Origin: Bacteroidales bacterium Phil12
GTDB taxonomy: Bacteria > Bacteroidota > Bacteroidia > Bacteroidales > P3
Length of the DNA stretch: 64,000 nucleotides
Direction of reading: 5' to 3'
Assembly (NCBI GenBank): GCA_002633275.1
Contig: NWBO01000149.1
Coordinates: 1 to 64,000 of the forward strand
In this document: positions 1-8,983 of the stretch, piece by piece
How positions within the stretch are numbered: position 1 is the first letter of the stretch
Layout of the letters: every line of letters begins with the position of its first letter
Made by a program: the position numbers and the translations under genes
Notes under the pieces: model-generated
Databases searched by the model: none
Told to the model about the DNA's origin: nothing
What the model saw: only the letters and a program-made list of their open reading frames with translations

Positions 1-18
1 TCTCACATGGTTAAACAT

Positions 19-174
19 TTATTGTTTTATCAATTTCAAATAATAGACTTTATTATCTTTATCCTTTACCACAACAAGATAAGAACCCTTTTGTAAGTTG
101 GCAATATTGATAATATTGGTTAGACTGTTTTTAATCAATTCTTTACCCGTCATAATTTCTGCGATACCAACCAT
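19..174 (-). pseudogene. Orphan T9SS C-terminal sorting-domain tail
   Basis: This short frame encodes about 51 residues ending KGSYLVVVKDKDNKVYYLKL plus IKQ. That matches the second half of a type A Por-secretion (T9SS) tail: a Leu-x-KGxY turn, then a beta strand and a basic end. The first half (a YPNP-like segment) is missing, and an in-frame TGA sits just upstream at 181-183. It lies 11 bp past the stop of the propeller-like gene on the same strand. It is most simply a decapitated remnant of a larger secreted protein; independent translation seems unlikely. Confidence 0.5.
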
Positions 175-185
175 CGAAAATCATA

Positions 186-1277
186 CTAAAAATTAATCGT
201 ATAAACATTGTAATACATATCTGTTTCATAAGTCTTTTTATTTAATATCTTAACAATACAAACAATCAACTTATCTTTCACAGATAACACACTTTGCACC
301 TGAGCATTACTTTCAATGTGAGGCAATTTAATTTCCTTTTTGTAATTAAAATCATTGTCAAATACTTGGATAACGCTCTTATATCCTTTTTGTTTGTAAT
401 TATCATTAACATCCAAAAGAATATAATATTCATCTCTTTCCTTGTTCCAACAAATATCTAAATTTGATATTTGTGTATGTTCTAATTTATGCTTTGTGCT
501 TTTCAATTTAATCTTATCTGTTTTTATAAAAACCTTTTTGATATATTGATAATTTCTTTTATCAAAAACCAAAACCGAAAGTTCTTTTGAATTAAAGTAA
601 AAAACATAGTTACCAATCACCTGACAATATCCCGATTCAAATTGTCCATCAACAATAATACTATCTATCATATTATCTCCGATATTTGATATTATCAAAG
701 ACGTATCCACAGGAACATTTAACATTAAAGGATAGTTCTCTGCTACTTTTTTCACGTCTGAATTTGTAACACCCGATACCCTGGTAAATATATTATTATA
801 AATAATAAAATTCCCACTTTCCCCATTATAAAACCGATTAACACATCCAAACATTTTTTCCACTCTACCACTACTATCCAAAGATTCAAATTGTGGAAAA
901 AATCTCTTTGATTTTATTTTTGCAGAAGAATCTATCAAATATAAACATTGTAAAGGCATTCCTATTGCAAGAGCGATACTATCCCAATTATAAATATTCA
1001 CCATTTTACACATATCAATATAAGGAATATTCTTTAAAGATATTGTCTTTATCAATTCACTATTCAAATTGTAAATATCCATTACTTTTTTTGAAGTTTT
1101 TTCCATTGAGAAAATATATATGGAATCTTCAATATTAAAGGCATTACATTGTCCCACACCCGGTAAATAAAATGGAACATGAACTTCCTTCTCAAATATG
1201 ATTTCAGAATTATTTTGTTGCGCAGAACAGGGAAAAACTACAATAAATACAATTATTAAATATATAAATCTTTTCAT
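186..1277 (-). CDS. Exported propeller-like protein, copy 2 of a tandem pair
   Basis: The 363-residue product has a Sec signal peptide (residues 1-20, ending CSAQQ) and no lipobox, so it should be periplasmic or exported. It is clearly paralogous to the next gene upstream. Shared blocks include a PYIDMC segment near residue 85, a LMLN/LMLK-P segment, a DICWNKxRxEYYxLL block and the end YNVYTINF. Evenly spaced beta-strand-like segments suggest a 6-bladed propeller of the kind Bacteroidetes keep next to small exported peptides, but that fold is inferred. Expression is probably with the upstream lipoprotein. No enzymatic motif is visible. Confidence 0.7.
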   Translation of the reverse strand: MKRFIYLIIVFIVVFPCSAQQNNSEIIFEKEVHVPFYLPGVGQCNAFNIEDSIYIFSMEKTSKKVMDIYNLNSELIKTISLKNIPYIDMCKMVNIYNWDSIALAIGMPLQCLYLIDSSAKIKSKRFFPQFESLDSSGRVEKMFGCVNRFYNGESGNFIIYNNIFTRVSGVTNSDVKKVAENYPLMLNVPVDTSLIISNIGDNMIDSIIVDGQFESGYCQVIGNYVFYFNSKELSVLVFDKRNYQYIKKVFIKTDKIKLKSTKHKLEHTQISNLDICWNKERDEYYILLDVNDNYKQKGYKSVIQVFDNDFNYKKEIKLPHIESNAQVQSVLSVKDKLIVCIVKILNKKTYETDMYYNVYTINF

Positions 1278-1292
1278 ATCTTTTAAATTATG

Positions 1293-2378
1293 TTAAAATT
1301 TAATAGTATAAACATTGTAATAATCAAATTCATCTTCGCTTTTATTTTTTAAAAATTTAACAACCAACCTATCTCCGTCTGACAACATACCAGAAACATG
1401 ATCATCGTTTCCACTAACACATGGGAGCTTCACTTCTCGTTTATATTTAAAATCTTTGTCAAATACTTGAAGAATATAATTATTATCTTTTATCATATCA
1501 CTATCCCCGACTAAAAGCATATAATACTCTTCCCTAACCTTGTTCCAACAAATATCCATGATATATATAGGATAATGATTCGCCTGAATATTTTTCTTTG
1601 TCTTAGTAGGTTTCAAAAGTTTTGTCGTGGATTTTATTTTTTTTATAAATGCATTATTTTTTCTATCAAAAACTAATGTTACAAGATTTTTTGAATAGCT
1701 ATACAATATATAATTACCAACAACAAAACAATAACCATTCTCATACACATCTGTTTCTTCTTCATACACATCACATAATTTATTTTCGCCAATATTCTCT
1801 ATTTGCTCCCAATTTCTGAATGGAATTTTCAACATTAAGGGATATTTTTCTGCCATTTGCTTTACATCAAAAGCAGATGTGGAAGAATTTTGGCTAAAAA
1901 ATATATTATACGCAAGAATACTATTATCCACACTATCATAAAAAGATTTATATGTTTCAAGGTATCTGTAAATCTTTTTAACACTATCGACTAAAACAAA
2001 TTGAGGAACAAAATTCTCTCCTTGTATTTTTGCCGTGGAGTCTATTAAATAAACAATTTGTAATGGCGATCCTACGGATAATGCTATTCTATTAAAATCA
2101 AATATATCAACACCATGACACATATCAATATAAGGAATTGTTTTCAATGATATTTCTTTTAACAATTCTGTCTTGTTATCATATATAAGCAACTGTTTTT
2201 TTGAAGTAGGTTCTATTGAATAGAAATAAAAATTATCGTCAATATGAAACATTCCGCCATATTTCAATGCCGGTATGCGTATTTCTTGTTCAAACAATAT
2301 ATCCGAGGATGTAGCACTCTGTGTCGCACAAAACACAAATGTGAACACAATAAAAACTATACATAAAATCTTTTTCAT
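1293..2378 (-). CDS. Exported propeller-like protein, copy 1 of a tandem pair
   Basis: This 361-residue protein has a signal peptide (residues 1-20, ending FCATQS). It is the paralog of the gene that follows 15 bp downstream, from which it differs by scattered substitutions and small indels. It keeps the PYIDMC, DICWNK and YYNVYTIKF blocks. The pair most likely arose by tandem duplication. It sits 71 bp after the cysteine-rich lipoprotein gene and is probably cotranscribed with it. The beta-propeller fold is inferred from the strand pattern and from the usual genomic company of such proteins. The ligand or role is unknown. Confidence 0.7.
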   Translation of the reverse strand: MKKILCIVFIVFTFVFCATQSATSSDILFEQEIRIPALKYGGMFHIDDNFYFYSIEPTSKKQLLIYDNKTELLKEISLKTIPYIDMCHGVDIFDFNRIALSVGSPLQIVYLIDSTAKIQGENFVPQFVLVDSVKKIYRYLETYKSFYDSVDNSILAYNIFFSQNSSTSAFDVKQMAEKYPLMLKIPFRNWEQIENIGENKLCDVYEEETDVYENGYCFVVGNYILYSYSKNLVTLVFDRKNNAFIKKIKSTTKLLKPTKTKKNIQANHYPIYIMDICWNKVREEYYMLLVGDSDMIKDNNYILQVFDKDFKYKREVKLPCVSGNDDHVSGMLSDGDRLVVKFLKNKSEDEFDYYNVYTIKF

Positions 2379-2449
2379 AAATAACTATTTTATATTTTCA
2401 TTCAAAAAGGGTGAAATTTACAATAAACTCCAGCCTTAATGCAAATTAT

Positions 2450-2953
2450 CTACTCCATATAAACAAATGGATATACAGCAATAACATCTTGACTTCTTGA
2501 ATCTCTAAATATAAAATGATATTTGGTTGAGTTCATATCAGCTGTTACAACCATTCTACCATCTACTAAATTTAATAACAATTCCCTATCAAATAACTCA
2601 CTCAAATCTTCAAAATTTCTTCGCACAAAATTTATTGATTGTCCTATTTCAATGCTTGAATAAAAATTACTTATCTTATCCAACATTCTTCTACCTATAA
2701 TTGGAACCTCCGGTAAACAATTTCCAACTGTTCCTCTGTAATGGCAGTGATAATTACTATATTGCTTACAAACCCTTGTACAAGTATATGGCATAAAAAA
2801 TTCACCACACAACATAGGATTACTCGGCTCCGATGCAACCTTTTTAATCGAATTTATTTTATTTAATTCTTCATTTTCATCATTACAAGATGAAATTACA
2901 ACGCCTGTTAAGGCGATAACTGCTATTATAATTGCTGAAATTCTTTTTTGCAT
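2450..2953 (-). CDS. Small cysteine-rich lipoprotein behind the conserved leader
   Basis: The 167-residue product starts with a lipoprotein signal whose lipobox ends VISSC, then CNDENEE. The mature part has a cysteine cluster spaced C-x8-C-x3-C-x7-C-x8-C (residues about 49-79), suggesting disulfides outside the cytoplasm. The C-terminal half is not recognised. The gene is preceded by a leader of about 170 nt that is repeated in front of the lipoprotein at 41581. The two proteins share the hydrophobic signal and the CNDE start of the mature region but little else. It is followed by two propeller-like genes. Confidence 0.7.
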   Translation of the reverse strand: MQKRISAIIIAVIALTGVVISSCNDENEELNKINSIKKVASEPSNPMLCGEFFMPYTCTRVCKQYSNYHCHYRGTVGNCLPEVPIIGRRMLDKISNFYSSIEIGQSINFVRRNFEDLSELFDRELLLNLVDGRMVVTADMNSTKYHFIFRDSRSQDVIAVYPFVYME

Positions 2954-3126
2954 AATATATTTTCTTAAAAAAACAACAAGTTCTTATTTTTTCTCACACA
3001 GACAATAAAGAACTTAAATAAATATTGTCTTCTGCGTAACTTTTTGACAAGATATTACTAAACTTGTGCGGAATAGTGGGTAATGTCTCCTCCTGTTTGA
3101 CTTGTTGTACTCTTTCCACAATAGAG
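2954..3126 (-). promoter_or_regulatory. Conserved leader element, copy 1
   Basis: This untranslated stretch begins about 20 nt after the stop of the upstream gene and ends at the lipoprotein ATG. It aligns along its whole length with 41404-41580. Shared blocks in order are GTGGAAAGAG (3119-3110), GGAGGAGACA, ACAAG-11 nt-CTTGT, GACAATA (3029-3023), AAGTTCTT (3015-3008), TATTGTC (3007-3001) and AAGAACTT (2985-2978). GACAATA pairs with TATTGTC and AAGTTCTT with AAGAACTT, but the arms interleave, so they form either a pseudoknot or alternative hairpins. Single-base indels between copies break every reading frame. The regulatory RNA role is inferred. Confidence 0.6.
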
Positions 3127-3144
3127 TATGGTTAAACTTATCTA

Positions 3145-3621
3145 CTATCTGTTATCTTCTATTCTTTTGATAACATACTGCTCCGTATCAAAAACTTTAT
3201 CTGCTGAGGATAATAATATTGTATCAACTTTCCCCTCTTTGATAAATATTGCATAAGAATCCGGCAATTCGTTTTTATCAAAATATTTCAAACTATCTAT
3301 TGAAATTTGTTCTTGTTTCTTTGCTTCCCAATATGGTGATATATCCACTATCGTGCCTTTGGCATTGAGTATATAATAAACTCTTTGCATATCCACAAAC
3401 TGACTGGCAAACTTTGACAACTCTTTGTTGCAACCTATACAACCCCTTTCGGCAATGATAAATACACAGTTATCTTTCTGCATATCCATATCAAAATTCT
3501 GTTGAACATATTTCAATATCGCTCTTTCCTGTTTCTCTTTCTGCGATGCACAACCACCGAAAATCATACTAAAAACTAATAGTATAAATCCTATAATACA
3601 TATTTGCTTCATCGTTTTCAT
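3145..3621 (-). CDS. Thioredoxin-like CxxC lipoprotein
   Basis: The 158-residue protein has a lipoprotein signal with lipobox FGGC. After it comes VFIIAERGCIGCNKELSKFA, a beta strand followed by a Cys-Ile-Gly-Cys motif at the start of a helix, as in TlpA- or thioredoxin-like proteins. The downstream cis-proline region is not obvious, so the call is to fold level. The start could be the first ATG or the one three codons later. DNA encoding its signal peptide is 52/61 identical to positions 169-229. It is the gene just upstream of the conserved leader and may keep disulfides of the neighbouring Cys-rich protein in order; that is inference. Confidence 0.6.
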   Translation of the reverse strand: MKTMKQICIIGFILLVFSMIFGGCASQKEKQERAILKYVQQNFDMDMQKDNCVFIIAERGCIGCNKELSKFASQFVDMQRVYYILNAKGTIVDISPYWEAKKQEQISIDSLKYFDKNELPDSYAIFIKEGKVDTILLSSADKVFDTEQYVIKRIEDNR

Positions 3622-3649
3622 ATTTATAAAATTCTTAAATTAATTTATT

Positions 3650-4081
3650 CTATGTATTAAAAACATGTCTCTCCACTATGTACATATATTTTATATCTGT
3701 ACATTTTACACCGCTCGAAGATATCGCCGTTACTTCCAAGGATACATTTTTGGCTGTCGCATCGTCCCATGTAACAACAATGGATTTACCATCCGTCGAT
3801 ACTGTGTAGTCTTCACTGCCATTAACTACCCATTCATACGAAAGCATAGCTCCTACATTACTGACTGTATAAGTAACCGTCTTCCCTCTACACACAAGAG
3901 TCGTTTGCTCATCTCCGAAATTATCCGTTATCGGAAACTCTCCTTTCTCCGTATATGCTGTGAGCAAACATTCCAGCTCTCCGTCATTTGTGATAATTTT
4001 TACTTTGCACTGAGATTGTGCTAACACGACATTGGTTGATAGCAAAAATATCAGACCGACGAAATAGATTAAATGTTTCAT
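3650..4081 (-). CDS. Small secreted PKD/Ig-like domain protein
   Basis: The 143-residue product has a Sec signal (residues 1-21, ending VLAQS) and then one domain of about 120 residues. That domain contains VCRGKTVTYTVS, YEWVVNG and VTWDDATAKNVSLEVTA, a pattern typical of PKD-like or Ig-like folds found in large Bacteroidetes surface proteins. Here the domain stands alone with no T9SS tail, so the gene may be a shortened relative of such a protein. It appears to be the first gene of the minus-strand cluster that runs to position 19. Confidence 0.55.
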   Translation of the reverse strand: MKHLIYFVGLIFLLSTNVVLAQSQCKVKIITNDGELECLLTAYTEKGEFPITDNFGDEQTTLVCRGKTVTYTVSNVGAMLSYEWVVNGSEDYTVSTDGKSIVVTWDDATAKNVSLEVTAISSSGVKCTDIKYMYIVERHVFNT

Positions 4082-4305
4082 AGGGCTTAAAATTTTTATT
4101 ATTGTTTATATTTTATTTTTTAGTTAATAACTACCATTGTCGGCGACAAAAAATACTCATATTTTATTTATACACAAAATTTTTTCAAAGTTTTTTTTAT
4201 TTTTTAGCAAATATTTTTTTCTTAATTTATCATAAAACCTATATATATCTACTTCCCGTAGCAATAAAATATGTTTTGTTTTATTTTTGATATGTTTCTA
4301 AAAAA

Positions 4306-4400
4306 TTAGTGTCCATAACTATTTTACCGGTTATGGACACTATTTTACTGATGTTTAACACTAATTTAATAATGTCTCATATTATTTTAGTGAAAACACA
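4306..4400 (+). repeat. 21-bp repeat array A
   Basis: About four degenerate 21-bp units fill this part of the 4082-4509 intergenic gap, for example TATTTTACTGAT followed by GTTTAACAC. The first unit is inverted, giving a perfect 12-bp inverted repeat, AGTGTCCATAAC (4308-4319) and GTTATGGACACT (4330-4341), with a 10-nt loop. The rest of the gap (4082-4305) is AT-rich with nothing recognisable. Confidence 0.75.
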
Positions 4401-4423
4401 TATTGTCTTTAACAATTGAAAGT

Positions 4424-4468
4424 ATAAAAAATGTGGTGGCAACTGCTTTATCGCAATAGCCACCACCA
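4424..4468 (-). terminator. Rho-independent terminator of the M16 peptidase gene
   Basis: On the minus strand a GTGGTGGC...GCCACCAC stem (arms 4432-4440 and 4459-4466) is followed by a run of T. It lies about 40 bp after the stop of the protease gene. Confidence 0.8.
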
Positions 4469-4509
4469 TATCGGGAAAACATTCCTTGTCTCCCGCTTAT
4501 TCTAATAAG

Positions 4510-7347
4510 TTATTTTTTCAAAGCCTCCGGCATCAACATAACTTTAACATACTCGTCATGTTTCAAGTATTTAGCTGCTGCTGCTTTGATATCGTCAGAT
4601 GTAATTGAATTTACAAGATTAGTGTATGCTTCCATATTCAGAATAGGAGTGTTATAAACGTACGAACTTTGAATAACGCCTGCCCAGAATGAATCAGAAG
4701 AAGTGTAAGAAGCCTCTCTACGTTTGATTAATTGCTCTTTTGCTTTTGCTAAATTAACATCATCGGCTCCTTCATTAGCCATATTGTCAAGGATTTCCCA
4801 AGTAGCATCTACAACTTTATCAACATTTTCAGGAGAACAAGAATAGAATGCCTGCCAAACAAATTTAGGTGTAGGTAAAATACCATAATCAACACCCATA
4901 TATGGAGAATAAGTAGCACCTAACTCTTCACGGATTTTTTGAGTGGTTTTTATTTGAAGGATTTCACCCATTACGTCAATAACTCGTTTTTCTTTGTCGC
5001 CATTAACGAAAGGTTTGTTCATAACCATTAATATATTTACCTTGTCTTCCGTTCCTTTATAAACAACATCATTAACTGCTCCTTTGGCAAACTTAGGAGA
5101 TACGTCTTTCCATTGTTCTGTCTTACCGGTTGAAGGCAAACCACCGATATATTTCTCAACCAAAGGTTTGATTGTATTAATGTCGAATTTACCAACAAAC
5201 TCAAATGTGAAATCAGATGCATTAGAAAATCTTTCTTTGAATATCTTGTACATCTTATCGATGTTCAAAGAATTGATTTGTTTTTCTGTTGGTATGCTTA
5301 TAGAACGTTTGTCGTTAGGATACATACTCTTTTGAAGTTGTAATGAGAAAGCAACATCAGGAGAGTTTTGGATTGTCTTTAATTGAGAACGTAAGTTTTC
5401 AATTTGAACGTCCAATACTTCTTTATCTTTTGCAGGAGCAGTGAAGTACATATATACATATTGGAATAATAGTTCCAAATCTTTTGGAGTTACAGAACCG
5501 TTGATACCTTCTGTCAAAGATGAAATATAAGGTTCAGTTCCGAAAGTATGTTTGCTTTGGAATTTTTGCAATTGATTACGATTCATTCCGCCAATACCAC
5601 TTTGGTCGATGATTGTTGCAGCCATTTGAGCATTGTATAACATATCATCCGGATACAAAGACGTACCACCGTTAGACCAAGAACGCATTATAATTTGGTT
5701 ATCTGACAAATCAGAAGGTTTTACAATAACTTTTGCACCATTTGACAATGTCCATTCAGTGAAACCAAATTCATCATTCTTTGTTTCTTTTGTGATTTTA
5801 CCTGCTTTAACGTTTGCAGTGAAGAAAGGAACTTCTTTATAAGTATCTACATAAGGTTTGGTTTTCAATTTATCTGCATCAAGGATAATTTTTTTGATTT
5901 GCTCCTCAGTAGGGACTTTCAAACCTTTTCTTTCAGGCATTGTAACGTAAGCAATGATATTTTCTTTGGTAACCCAATTCTTTGCCATACCATTAACTTC
6001 GTCCAAAGTAATGTCGTCAATCAAAGCCTTAGCCCATTTATATTCTGCACGAGCACCAGGTACAGGAGTTCCTTCAAGGAAATTATCTACAAGCATACCT
6101 GCCCATGTGCCGTTATACATTTTATTTGCTTCTTTTGATGCTCTTTCGTATTGTTCAAGAACAATTTCTTTTGCTCTATCAAGCTCTGTTGCCAAGAAAC
6201 CATGTTGCAAAACTCTTTGGTTTTCTTCCATCAAAACTTTCAATGATTCAAGGACTTTTCCGTCTTTCGCTGCACCGGCGATGATGTATCCGCCTATGTT
6301 ACGTGCAATAAATGTAGGAGTGTAACCTATTTGTGCTCCCATAAAAGGACAACCTTTCTTTTGAGCCATCTCACTCAAACGGTTAGCAATCATTGTCTCG
6401 TAAAGAGCGGTCATAAGTTCCTGCTCACGAAAATCACCAACGGTTTTCATCGTCTTTGCAGGATGTTTGTACAAAACACAGAAACTGTTGGAAGTTGCTT
6501 CTTTATCTGTTGCCACTGCAACCAATGGTTCTTTGTTGTCAGGTATGCTGTATTCAGGACGCTCCAACGGAGTTGTTGGTTTTACATTCATTGTGAAATA
6601 ATCTTTAATTTTTTGTACCATTTCATCAGCATCGAAATCACCTACAACAATGATTGCTTCGTTATCCGGACGATACCATTTTTGGTAATAGTTACGGATT
6701 GAAGAATATTTGAAATTTTGCAGATTTTCTAACGTTCCGATAGGCAAACGGTCAGCGTATCTACTACCTTTTAATATAACCGGCCAAAACTTTTGACGCA
6801 TTCTATCGTCAGCACCTCTGCCGCCACGCCATTCTTCAATAATAACGCCTCTTTCATCATCTATTTGGTTAGCCATCATCAACATTCCGGAAGCCCAACC
6901 ATCCAAAACTTTCAAACCTAAGTTAAACAATTCAGGTTTATCAGTCGGCAAAGTAAGATTATAAACCGTTTGGTCAAATGCCGTGTAAGCATTGTTGTCT
7001 CTACCAAATGTTATACCTTCTTTTTGTAACGCATCAATCAATTCATTACCCGGAAACTGTTTTGTTCCATTAAATCCCATGTGTTCCGTGAAGTGAGCAA
7101 GACCCAATTGATCTTCTTCCTCCAATACAGAACCTGCATTTACGGCTAAATAAAACTCTGCACGATTTTCAGGTTTCTTGTTAGATTTTACATAATAAGT
7201 CATTCCGTTATCCAATTTACCATAACGGATAGTACCTTCCAACTTCATCTCCTGAGACAAATTTACTTTGGAAGATTTGTTCTGAGAAAAGCCTGTTGCA
7301 CTCAATAATAAGCACAAACCTATGGCTAAAATGCTTCTTTTCTTCAT
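4510..7347 (-). CDS. M16 family zinc metallopeptidase (exported)
   Basis: The 945-residue protein has a signal peptide (residues 1-21, ending GFSQ), so it works in the periplasm. It has the two-lobe layout of M16 proteases such as pitrilysin. The N-terminal lobe carries the inverted zinc motif H85-F-T-E88-H89, and E165 in DDERG sits at the usual 76-residue distance for the third ligand. The C-terminal lobe (from about residue 520) lacks the motif, as is normal. These enzymes degrade peptides inside a closed chamber. It is monocistronic, with its own terminator. Confidence 0.9.
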   Translation of the reverse strand: MKKRSILAIGLCLLLSATGFSQNKSSKVNLSQEMKLEGTIRYGKLDNGMTYYVKSNKKPENRAEFYLAVNAGSVLEEEDQLGLAHFTEHMGFNGTKQFPGNELIDALQKEGITFGRDNNAYTAFDQTVYNLTLPTDKPELFNLGLKVLDGWASGMLMMANQIDDERGVIIEEWRGGRGADDRMRQKFWPVILKGSRYADRLPIGTLENLQNFKYSSIRNYYQKWYRPDNEAIIVVGDFDADEMVQKIKDYFTMNVKPTTPLERPEYSIPDNKEPLVAVATDKEATSNSFCVLYKHPAKTMKTVGDFREQELMTALYETMIANRLSEMAQKKGCPFMGAQIGYTPTFIARNIGGYIIAGAAKDGKVLESLKVLMEENQRVLQHGFLATELDRAKEIVLEQYERASKEANKMYNGTWAGMLVDNFLEGTPVPGARAEYKWAKALIDDITLDEVNGMAKNWVTKENIIAYVTMPERKGLKVPTEEQIKKIILDADKLKTKPYVDTYKEVPFFTANVKAGKITKETKNDEFGFTEWTLSNGAKVIVKPSDLSDNQIIMRSWSNGGTSLYPDDMLYNAQMAATIIDQSGIGGMNRNQLQKFQSKHTFGTEPYISSLTEGINGSVTPKDLELLFQYVYMYFTAPAKDKEVLDVQIENLRSQLKTIQNSPDVAFSLQLQKSMYPNDKRSISIPTEKQINSLNIDKMYKIFKERFSNASDFTFEFVGKFDINTIKPLVEKYIGGLPSTGKTEQWKDVSPKFAKGAVNDVVYKGTEDKVNILMVMNKPFVNGDKEKRVIDVMGEILQIKTTQKIREELGATYSPYMGVDYGILPTPKFVWQAFYSCSPENVDKVVDATWEILDNMANEGADDVNLAKAKEQLIKRREASYTSSDSFWAGVIQSSYVYNTPILNMEAYTNLVNSITSDDIKAAAAKYLKHDEYVKVMLMPEALKK

Positions 7348-7483
7348 CTCGATATAATTTAGTATATTTTTATTTCTCTTTTTATTGTTTTCCCTCTCTT
7401 GTCTTTTGCTTGCTAAATTTGAATTTGCAAAGTAACGGATTTTTATTCAGATGAGCAAGTTTTTTAGTAAAAAAGTTTTGTAA

Positions 7484-8005
7484 TCACTCGTTCAAATAAA
7501 TATCAATCAATCCGTCAGGAGCGAGTATATAAAGCGTTTTGTTTTCTCTATCAACAGTTTTTATAACTTCATCAACAAGTGGAATCAATACCTCTCTGCC
7601 GTCTTTTTCGGTTATCATTATCGTTTGATTTGTATCTATAAATTCCTTAATATTACCTATACTGCCATTAACCTCATCAATCACTTCAAAGCCTATAACT
7701 TCGTGATAATAGAATTGATTGCCCGTAAGTTCAGGTAAAAATTCCAACGGCAAATACATCTCTTTGCCAACCAAGACAGAGGTCTCCTCAGTCGTTACAT
7801 CCTTAAACCTAACCACAACCTTATTGCCGTGATAACGAAAGTCCTCTATTTCGTACTTAACCAGCCGTTTGTTAATATCTATATATACATACGCCAAATC
7901 CTCGTAAGCATAAATATCATCAACATCCAAAAACAAAACCAATTCACCTTTATACGAAAAAGGTTTTACTATCTTCCCTAAATAAAAACAATCTTCTTTT
8001 TTCAT
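7484..8005 (-). CDS. rimM: Ribosome maturation factor RimM
   Basis: The product is 173 residues from the ATG at 8005, the normal length for RimM, an assembly factor that binds S19 in the 30S head. FYLGKIVKPFSYKGELVL is the family N-terminus, and the C-terminal PRC-barrel half contains VLIPLVDEVIKTVD. A longer frame runs upstream to 8134, but that stretch contains the rpsP terminator and no RimM-like sequence, so the short start is preferred. It sits downstream of rpsP, the classical pairing. Confidence 0.92.
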   Translation of the reverse strand: MKKEDCFYLGKIVKPFSYKGELVLFLDVDDIYAYEDLAYVYIDINKRLVKYEIEDFRYHGNKVVVRFKDVTTEETSVLVGKEMYLPLEFLPELTGNQFYYHEVIGFEVIDEVNGSIGNIKEFIDTNQTIMITEKDGREVLIPLVDEVIKTVDRENKTLYILAPDGLIDIYLNE

Positions 8006-8100
8006 AATACATCGGCAAAAAGCCTTTTGGTTATATAACACATCATGCAAGTAAAAAGTTACAACACTCGCATCATTATTCAAAAATAAATTTCTTGATA

Positions 8101-8141
8101 AACAAAAAGACTTGCATCTAAATGATAAACGCAAGTCTTTA
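8101..8141 (-). terminator. Terminator after rpsP
   Basis: An AAGACTTGC / GCAAGTCTT stem (8107-8115 and 8131-8139) is followed on the minus strand by a T-run. It would end or attenuate rpsP transcription before rimM. Confidence 0.75.
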
Positions 8142-8173
8142 TAAATTTTGATAATAAAATAATTTTTATCTTA

Positions 8174-8722
8174 TTATTCTGCCGCAGGAGTCTCTGTATC
8201 AGCAACAGGAGTTTCTGCCTCTGCCGACTGTTCTTCCGTAGCCTTTTGTGCTGCTGCTTCTGCCTCAGCTCTTTTCTTTGCTATTGCTTCTGCTCTTTTA
8301 GCATTAACATCTGCTTCTGCTTTCAACGCTTCTGCTCTTTTAGCATTTCTGTCGTTAGCATTCTTTGTTACCTGTGCAGCAATTTTCTTTGACTTCTCTT
8401 CCATGAAATCATTGTAACGTTTGTCAGCAACCTCTTGGCTGAATGCACCCTTTGCAACGCCACCTTGTAGATGTTTTTTGTACAAAACGCCTGAATAACG
8501 CAAAATAGAGCGAACAGTATCCGTAGGTTGAGCACCATTCTGCAACCATTGGCAAGCCTTATCCGCATCAATATTAATAGTAGCAGGAGAAGTCAATGGG
8601 TTATACGTTCCAATTTTTTCAATAAATTTACCATCACGAGCTGCACGAGCATCCGCAATTACAATATGATAAAAAGGCTGGTTCTTTTTACCATGTCTCT
8701 GTAATCTGATTTTTACTGCCAT
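8174..8722 (-). CDS. rpsP: 30S ribosomal protein S16
   Basis: Residues 1-85 are canonical S16 ([20 protein letters not shown], then [15 protein letters not shown]). S16 is a primary assembly protein of the 30S body. The protein continues to 182 residues with a Lys/Arg/Ala-rich helix containing [16 protein letters not shown] repeats and an acidic Ala/Glu tail; such extensions are common in Bacteroidetes S16. The gene has a clear upstream promoter and precedes rimM. Confidence 0.96.
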   Translation of the reverse strand: MAVKIRLQRHGKKNQPFYHIVIADARAARDGKFIEKIGTYNPLTSPATINIDADKACQWLQNGAQPTDTVRSILRYSGVLYKKHLQGGVAKGAFSQEVADKRYNDFMEEKSKKIAAQVTKNANDRNAKRAEALKAEADVNAKRAEAIAKKRAEAEAAAQKATEEQSAEAETPVADTETPAAE

Positions 8723-8760
8723 TTCTTTTTCTTTTTAATGTTATTATCAAAATGAGTTTG

Positions 8761-8792
8761 CAAAATTACAACATTTATCTTTATCAGCCAAA
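8761..8792 (-). promoter_or_regulatory. rpsP promoter
   Basis: On the minus strand the -33 TTTG (8792-8789), a 20-bp spacer and the -7 TAATTTTG (8768-8761) fit the Bacteroidetes primary sigma consensus. It lies about 40 nt before the rpsP ATG. Confidence 0.75.
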
Positions 8793-8906
8793 TTTTTTAT
8801 TCGTATTTTACTATACTTTACATCAAAAACAATATAAATTCAACGTTTTTCATTACTTATTTTTCCTACTCTACACCGCAAAAAACAAACATATATTTTC
8901 ATAAAA

Positions 8907-8983
8907 CTAATTATTAACACTAATCAAATAGTGTTTAATACTAATTTGCTAATCAATGACACTGATTTTTGGAAAACACATAT
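8907..8983 (+). repeat. 21-bp repeat array B
   Basis: About three and a half units occupy the gap between rpsP and the DUF389 gene, for example TAATTTGCTAAT followed by CAATGACAC. The first half-unit is inverted relative to the next (TATTAACACTA against TAGTGTTTAATA). The last unit ends GGAAAACACATATT, close to the end of array A (GAAAACACATATT). The rest of 8793-9078 shows nothing else. Confidence 0.75.

Noticed and set aside
4306..4341. Insertion-sequence terminal inverted repeats
   Set aside because: The inverted pair is only 10 nt apart and belongs to a 21-bp array; there is no transposase gene or target duplication nearby.
8006..8134. Longer RimM start
   Set aside because: The extension covers the rpsP terminator hairpin and has no RimM-like sequence.
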